This document shows positions 59,045 through 64,000 of a stretch of DNA of 64,000 bases, one piece after another. Source of the DNA: Anaerolinea sp. (GTDB lineage Bacteria > Chloroflexota > Anaerolineae > Anaerolineales > Villigracilaceae); NCBI GenBank assembly GCA_020723805.1, contig DYID01000016.1:21654-85653 (forward strand), in the 5' to 3' direction. The translations under genes and the position numbers were made by a program. The notes beneath the pieces were generated by a model that saw nothing but the letters and a program-made list of their open reading frames with translations, had not been told where the DNA came from and did not search any database. Positions within the stretch are counted from its first letter, which is position 1; each line of letters starts with the position of its first letter.

Positions 59045-61368
59045 GGTGAGGGCGCAATCGTCACTTCGGCAGTGATGCGGCAGGATGCTTCGCCGAAATC
59101 GCTGGCGACAGCCAGGGTCTGGCGGAAGTTCCTGTCTACCAGCGCGCCTAGTTGAATTTCCGCATTGCCCAGGCACAAGGGGTCTGGTCCGTTGTTGATG
59201 TCATAATCGCGCAAGGACACGGTGAGGATGGCAGTGCCATTGTGCGGCACATCCCGCTCGAACAGCCAGGGAAGCCGCATGGCAGACTCGCCAAGCCGAT
59301 AGTTCCCTTCCATCAAGCAGGTCGTACTGCCTGGGCATGTCCCAAACAAGACGTTGCCCCAGTCGTGAGGGATGCTGTCGTGGCGCACACCATAGCCGTT
59401 CAGATACACCGAACCGAACACTTCCAAGCGGCGGTCATCGCAGGCGATGCAGATGTCGCCGTCGTCGCGCAGTTGACCGCTCTGACGGCTGGCGGTGAGT
59501 TCAATGGAAGTGATGCGCACGCGCAGTTTGTCCTGTTTACACTCCGGCATTCGCAGGATGAGCGGAGCACTGGGCGCGGAATTGCCCCGGGCGGTGCGTG
59601 CCGTAACCGTGACATAAACCGTTGAACCGCAACGATACGCCAGCGGCAAAGGGCGAAGCGGCAAGGTGTTCTTCGAGATGTCATTCTGGCTGAATTGCGG
59701 TCCGGGCAGGCGGCGGGCAGGGTTGCCCGGATCGGAAAATTCCAGCCTCACGTCAAAGCCGGTCAACATGGAACGGATAACGGTCTCAGAGGACCACCAG
59801 GTCCAGCGGATTCGCGGCGTGTAAAGGGAGCACTGATAGCCGCCTTCTGCGTACAAGTAAAGCAGAGGGTCGCAGCCCAAACCCCATTCCAGCGCTACAT
59901 TCGTAGGGGCGGGAATGTTCGAAACCTGCGCCGAAAGCGGGTCGAGGATGGGCGGGACGTTCAGATACTGCGGTTCGAGCGCGCCTTCGTAAATGCGGGT
60001 GAGGTCGAGGCTGCCGAGCGGGCGGTAAATGCGGTAGGAGGGATTGAAGGTGTAACTTTTAGGCACGGAAGGATCGGTGGTATTGCTCCAACCCGAAAGT
60101 TCGCGCCCATCCCAATCCTCGGCGGGATGACTGGCAGAATATTTGCCAAGCGAGTCACTGCGCGGACCGCGCCGCCCCCAGCATTCCATCGTTATATCCA
60201 CCGCTCCACCGGCGGGAACTTGCAAAGCGTACTGACCGCGGTTTGGAATTTGGAGGGGAAGTTGATACACGCTCCAATCGGCGGAGGGGCGCAACAGGTC
60301 TTCCCCGCTGGGGATACGCTCGTAACGTGAGCCATTGACCGAAACGTAGCAGTAAATTCCGTCGAAGGATTTTTGCAGTTGAATGGTCAGCATTGCCAGA
60401 CGAAGGGAATCCATTCCAGCGGTGGAGGCGGGGTCGCATTCAGACCCGAGTGTGATGCTGACCATGTCGGTCACGCTGCTGCCGGAGGGGCGGCGAGGCG
60501 CAAGGAGGTAACGGTAGGTTCCGGCGCGGGCGAGGGTTGCATCGGTGTAGGTCAACTGGTTGGCGGGCAGGGTGGCGAGCAGGGTTTGCACATCTTCGCC
60601 GGGGGCAATGCGGTAAAGCAGATAGGCTGTCTCGTCGGCGGAGTCCGTCCAGCGCAAGGCAGCCTGACTGCATGAGTGTGTCTCGCCATCGAAGTGGGAA
60701 GCAGGCGGGGCAGCGGGGTCTCTTCCCGGCGCGCCGGGCGCGGGCGACGGAATAGCCGGGGGCGGCGAAGCAGGCGGCGGGTCCGAACGACGCGGAAGGC
60801 TGAGCGGTGTCCCCGGCGGAATGACCGCATCGGGAGCGGCGGGCAGGCTGGGGTTCAGGCGGGCAATTTCTTCGGGAGTTGTCCCGGCGGCAGAAGCCAG
60901 GTCGCTCATGCGGATTTCGGTCACGCCTTCGCCGCGCGGCAGGTCATCCACAGTGACCTGTACCGGCACGCCGCTCAAATCGGCGGTATCTACAAAGACG
61001 ACTTGTGAATCGGCAAAATCGTCTTCTGCGAAAAAGGCGCGCGCCACCAGCACATGCCGCCCCGGCGTGGAGACCGTCCAGGGCTGGGCGAGGGTGAGGG
61101 TGTTGGTTTGTCCGTTGGCGGCGGCAATGAGCGCGCCATCGGCGTACACTTCCAAACGCAGGATGGGGAGTCCGGCTTCCGCATACACTTCCAACGGCAG
61201 GGTTTCGTTCAAGTCAGCCAATTCGCCGCTTTGCGGAGAGCGTATCTGGACAAAGGGCGGAGGCTGAATCTGAGCAGAACGCCAGTATAGCCAGCCCGCC
61301 GCTCCACTGCAGAGCAGGAGCAAGGCGAGCAGAGCGAATAGGATAAAGCAACCAGTGCGGTTTTTCAT
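59041..61368 (-). CDS. Large membrane-anchored surface protein with LysM and Fn3-like domains, paralogue 2
   Basis: 775 residues. The anchor CFILFALLALLLLCSGAAGWLYW is followed by the same domain order as the 56368 gene: Ig-like, LysM-like, Pro-rich linker, Fn3-like with THSCSQAALRW, and a beta-rich C-terminus with DICIACDDRRLEVFGSVYLN. Conservation is high only in the block at 60749-61153 and moderate elsewhere. ATG 61368 is chosen for the membrane anchor; the open frame upstream (to 61548) lacks similarity. Confidence 0.7.
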   Translation of the reverse strand: MKNRTGCFILFALLALLLLCSGAAGWLYWRSAQIQPPPFVQIRSPQSGELADLNETLPLEVYAEAGLPILRLEVYADGALIAAANGQTNTLTLAQPWTVSTPGRHVLVARAFFAEDDFADSQVVFVDTADLSGVPVQVTVDDLPRGEGVTEIRMSDLASAAGTTPEEIARLNPSLPAAPDAVIPPGTPLSLPRRSDPPPASPPPAIPSPAPGAPGRDPAAPPASHFDGETHSCSQAALRWTDSADETAYLLYRIAPGEDVQTLLATLPANQLTYTDATLARAGTYRYLLAPRRPSGSSVTDMVSITLGSECDPASTAGMDSLRLAMLTIQLQKSFDGIYCYVSVNGSRYERIPSGEDLLRPSADWSVYQLPLQIPNRGQYALQVPAGGAVDITMECWGRRGPRSDSLGKYSASHPAEDWDGRELSGWSNTTDPSVPKSYTFNPSYRIYRPLGSLDLTRIYEGALEPQYLNVPPILDPLSAQVSNIPAPTNVALEWGLGCDPLLYLYAEGGYQCSLYTPRIRWTWWSSETVIRSMLTGFDVRLEFSDPGNPARRLPGPQFSQNDISKNTLPLRPLPLAYRCGSTVYVTVTARTARGNSAPSAPLILRMPECKQDKLRVRITSIELTASRQSGQLRDDGDICIACDDRRLEVFGSVYLNGYGVRHDSIPHDWGNVLFGTCPGSTTCLMEGNYRLGESAMRLPWLFERDVPHNGTAILTVSLRDYDINNGPDPLCLGNAEIQLGALVDRNFRQTLAVASDFGEASCRITAEVTIAPSP
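60749..61153. repeat. Near-identical duplicated block, copy 2
   Basis: Partner of 58151-58555 (offset 2598). See that entry. Confidence 0.85.
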
Positions 61369-61399
61369 GGGAGAAGAGCCTCGCGGAATGAATTCAACC

Positions 61400-62632
61400 T
61401 TACGGAATGCTGTAAGCCAGCAGGACGATTTCGGTGCCGCCCATGTTGCTCGTGCCGCTCGATTTGACCATCCCCACCCCCGGCGCGTACCAAGCAGAAC
61501 TGACGCTTGTGAACGTAAAAGCCAGAGCGCCGGACGTGTAGATGTCAATTTTGGTGGAGCAATCCACCCGCAGGGCTTGGAACTCTCCGGCAGGGACTTT
61601 GACCGCCTCGATGCCGCCCGCTTGACAGGTCATTTCCATTACGTTGCGCGTTTCGATGTTCACACCGTTGGTCGTTTCCTGACCGAGATAGACGATGTTT
61701 TGTGACCATTCCTGCCCGGGCTGGGGGGTGGCAGGGAAGGAAATGCCGCTGTTCGATTCGATGGTATAGGCGGCGGTCACGCCGGCGGCGGTTACGGCTG
61801 CGCCGGCAGAGGGTGTGAGGCTGATGAGGTCGCCGTTCTGGCAAGCCCAACTGCCTTGGCGCGTGGTTCCAGCGCTGAATACGTCCTGGTCATCGAAACC
61901 GTCGGCGCGGACGGCGGTCAGACTGCGGGTAAACGTGCCACTGCTCATGCCACTCAACTGATATTTCCAGGAAGCGCTCTGCACAATCGGGTAATAGGGG
62001 TTCTGACATTGATTCAGCCCCGAAGACACAGGATTTTCCTCGCCGGCGGCGGGCGCGGTCGGTTCAGCGGCCTGCTGAGGGTAGGGAATCAGCCGCGCCT
62101 CGAACAGGTGCGCCAAGGCAAGGACAGCCTGCCGGTCAAAGCCGCGCGACTCCAAGTTGAAATACCAGCCGTTGACCACCGCTTGGATGGAAATCAGACC
62201 GTCCCGCTCCTGGAGCAGGGCGGTCTCGCCCAGCGTCACTGCTTCGGACCCGGCGGCGGAGTCGAGATACTGCATTCGGCTGTCATAGACCTGTTTGCCG
62301 GGCAGGTCGGTGATGAGGGTGACATAGACCGTCTGCCCGCCGCTGAAGTTGTAGTAACAGGCGGTTTTGTTGATTTCGGCTTCGGGAACTTTATCGACGG
62401 GACTCTGTCCGAGCAGGGCGTTGAAGTCGGAATCGGACACCAGAGCGCATTCTTCGATCCCGGCCGTGTCGAGGGCGCGCGGGTCGAGCGGAGAAGCAGA
62501 AGAAGATGGCGCAGCAGGCTGGGCAGTAAATGGCGGAGCTTCAGTTGGCGCGGGCGGAGCCACAGGCGCGCCCAAATTGCAGGCTAGCGCCGCCAGCGCG
62601 AGCAGGGAGAAGGCAAGGGAAGCGGGTTTCAT
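61400..62632 (-). CDS. Lipoprotein with DUF3558-like and C-terminal beta domains
   Basis: 410 residues. Lipobox LAALAC, Pro/Thr linker, then a domain starting [20 protein letters not shown] (about 55-195) that is repeated in the next lipoprotein, and a C-terminal domain about 230-410 ([17 protein letters not shown] ... [12 protein letters not shown]). Candidate binding or sensor protein. ATG 62632 has AAAGGA; ATG 62638 is possible. Confidence 0.7.
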   Translation of the reverse strand: MKPASLAFSLLALAALACNLGAPVAPPAPTEAPPFTAQPAAPSSSASPLDPRALDTAGIEECALVSDSDFNALLGQSPVDKVPEAEINKTACYYNFSGGQTVYVTLITDLPGKQVYDSRMQYLDSAAGSEAVTLGETALLQERDGLISIQAVVNGWYFNLESRGFDRQAVLALAHLFEARLIPYPQQAAEPTAPAAGEENPVSSGLNQCQNPYYPIVQSASWKYQLSGMSSGTFTRSLTAVRADGFDDQDVFSAGTTRQGSWACQNGDLISLTPSAGAAVTAAGVTAAYTIESNSGISFPATPQPGQEWSQNIVYLGQETTNGVNIETRNVMEMTCQAGGIEAVKVPAGEFQALRVDCSTKIDIYTSGALAFTFTSVSSAWYAPGVGMVKSSGTSNMGGTEIVLLAYSIP

Positions 62633-62649
62633 GGTCATCCTTTCAATCA

Positions 62650-63267
62650 TCAATATTGAACCAGGCTGTTCGCCAGCAATTCGGCCAACAGCAGCAGGTG
62701 CTTGCGATCAAGGTCAGTTCCGTCTAGAACGATGTACCAGCCCTTCAGAACGACTTCCAGCACAACGCGGTTTTCTTCGGCAAATACTTTGAAGATGGCA
62801 ATTTCGCCCAGTGGGAGCGGTTCAATGACCCCACCGGTCATGGCATCGAACTGACGGACGTTCTCGAAGGCTTCGCGGCCTGGCAGGCTGGTGAAAATTC
62901 CGGCAAAGAGCGTGCCGTTGGCGAAAGAATACTGGCAGGCTTTCTTCTCCATATCCGAGAGTATTTGTGCAGAGACAGGGACAGCGCCAACAGCGTTGGG
63001 AAAATCTGTATCGAGGAAAATGTCACAGCCGGAGAGGGCGCGCGGGTCAATGATACGGGCTTGCGGCAGGAGGGCGGTTGGTTCGGGGGTGAAGGTCGGC
63101 GGGGCGGGCGGCTCAGTCGGTTTGACATCCGCCGGCGTGGTGGGGGTGAAGGTGGGAATCTCGATGGCTGGGATGCTTGTGGAGGGGCGAACTGCTCCGG
63201 GCAGGGAACAAGCCAGGGAAGCCAGGAGCAGGCTCAAGAGGGGGAAGAAGCGCAAAAATCGGGACAT
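62650..63267 (-). CDS. Lipoprotein sharing the DUF3558-like domain
   Basis: 205 residues. Lipobox LASLAC, Thr/Pro linker (about 35-68), then [22 protein letters not shown] through [23 protein letters not shown], which aligns with the N-terminal domain of the 61400 gene ([23 protein letters not shown]). It lies upstream on the same strand and is probably a duplicate without the C-terminal domain. Confidence 0.72.
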   Translation of the reverse strand: MSRFLRFFPLLSLLLASLACSLPGAVRPSTSIPAIEIPTFTPTTPADVKPTEPPAPPTFTPEPTALLPQARIIDPRALSGCDIFLDTDFPNAVGAVPVSAQILSDMEKKACQYSFANGTLFAGIFTSLPGREAFENVRQFDAMTGGVIEPLPLGEIAIFKVFAEENRVVLEVVLKGWYIVLDGTDLDRKHLLLLAELLANSLVQY

Positions 63268-63385
63268 TGACTCTCTCCTTTGCCCCCATTGTATGGAAAG
63301 GGCGTCCTCGAAACGTCCTCGAAGGATGTCTGGTACATGGTAAGTGGGTACTAGCAGATGATCTCGCCCCCTGACTGCCGCCCCA

Positions 63386-64000
63386 TTATGTCACAGCCTG
63401 AATGAGGAGTTGGCGCAAGGCAGGGTCGCAGGGAGTATCCAGCGCAAGATGGAATGGAGCAAAGGCTGTCTCAGCCAGGGTGTGCAATTGAACGCGGCAG
63501 GATTGGGCTTCCTGTGTCTGACCAAGGCTTTCATGCAGGTGCAGAAGCAGTGTCAACGCCTCGCCGGCGAGAATTTGGTCGGGGCAGGAACGCGCCAGGG
63601 CGAGGGCTTCGTATGCGGCGGTTAGGGCTTCGGCAGGGCGGCTTTCGGAGCGCAAAGCCGCTGCCAGGGTAAGGTTCGCGAGGACTTGCTGCGGCACTTC
63701 GCCGGAGGTTTGCGCCTGGACAGAGAGTAAATCCAACGCCGCCTGGTCACACAGACCAGAATGCGCTTGAGTGAAGAGCCACTCCAGTTGGGCATTTTGC
63801 AGAAATTGCGGTACATTGCTGGCTTGAGCGGCTTGCATGCCTATTTGATGTGCGGCGGCGGATTGGTCGAAATCCCCCAAGAAGCGCCATAATCGGGCGC
63901 GCAGCAGGCTGACAATCAAAGTGACAGGCGGCAGATTGAGCAGTGCGGCTTCAGCCTCCAGCCCGGCGAGCGAATCGGTTGGGGCGCGCCCTCCAGCCAG
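63386..64000 (-). CDS. TPR-type helical protein, truncated by the window edge
   Basis: The frame runs off the window's right edge, so the true start lies beyond 64000. At least 204 residues are visible, made of Ala/Leu-rich helix pairs (AAAHQIGMQAAQASNVPQFL, LTAAYEALALARSCPDQILAGEALTLLLHLHESLGQTQEA) typical of MalT/LuxR-regulator TPR or similar solenoids. No start codon is proposed. Whether it is a regulator cannot be judged from this part. Confidence 0.6.
   Translation of the reverse strand: MAGGRAPTDSLAGLEAEAALLNLPPVTLIVSLLRARLWRFLGDFDQSAAAHQIGMQAAQASNVPQFLQNAQLEWLFTQAHSGLCDQAALDLLSVQAQTSGEVPQQVLANLTLAAALRSESRPAEALTAAYEALALARSCPDQILAGEALTLLLHLHESLGQTQEAQSCRVQLHTLAETAFAPFHLALDTPCDPALRQLLIQAVT

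Overview
The window looks like a chromosomal segment of a Chloroflexota bacterium, probably Anaerolineae-like. This is inferred from gene content, not from a search. The pointers are coenzyme F420 biosynthesis and F420-dependent enzymes, many lipoproteins with Thr/Pro-rich linkers, a two-domain PRODH/P5CDH proline pathway, a Flp-type pilin with a CpaE-like ATPase, and a very high load of short palindromic repeats. I see no rRNA, tRNA, CRISPR array, phage or canonical IS transposase. Genes lie on both strands in short operons.

Layout. 0-9 kb: DinB-like protein, pteridine-reductase-like SDR, proline dehydrogenase, a beta-lactamase-fold serine hydrolase, a zinc-ribbon coiled coil, a membrane-anchored NACHT/HEAT NTPase and an SsnA-type amidohydrolase. 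8.6-21 kb: an F420 region with npdG, cofE, a PPOX-fold oxidoreductase, an FbiB-C-terminal-like nitroreductase, cofD, cofC and an LLM oxidoreductase. It is interrupted by two tandem MNT/HepT toxin-antitoxin modules, a pilin/CpaE operon and a hybrid histidine kinase with an HPt protein. 21-30 kb: housekeeping genes (pncC-like, YIP1 family, uvrC, a response regulator, prfA, an agmatinase-like ureohydrolase, prmC, tsaD). 30-46 kb: membrane and secreted proteins, a probable selenocysteine thioredoxin-like lipoprotein, P5C dehydrogenase, and CoA-transferase A and B genes separated by a GxxExxY cassette and a hydrolase. 46-55 kb: an XRE/NB-ARC/TPR regulator, then ahcY, an adenosine-kinase-like PfkB protein, an M50 protease, mtnA, and a corrinoid protein with a pterin-dependent methyltransferase. 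55-64 kb: a run of surface lipoproteins and membrane-anchored paralogues, ending in a truncated TPR-type protein.

How the genes work together. NpdG, the LLM enzyme and the PPOX enzyme would use the F420 made by CofC, CofD, CofE and the FbiB-like reductase. PRODH and P5CDH would convert proline to glutamate. AhcY, the PfkB kinase, MtnA and the corrinoid/pterin pair form a methyl and S-adenosylmethionine by-product neighbourhood. PrmC would methylate the PrfA encoded just upstream.

The most notable signals are: (1) an in-frame TGA exactly at the first redox-cysteine position of a thioredoxin-like lipoprotein, with a stem-loop at SECIS distance; (2) in-frame palindromic or heptamer-repeat insertions inside four conserved enzymes (cofE, the FbiB-like gene, cofD, prmC); (3) a second MNT/HepT module carrying a relic of a diverged npdG 3' end; (4) a GxxExxY gene bracketed by near-perfect inverted repeats; and (5) a roughly 400-bp near-identical block shared by two otherwise diverged paralogues.
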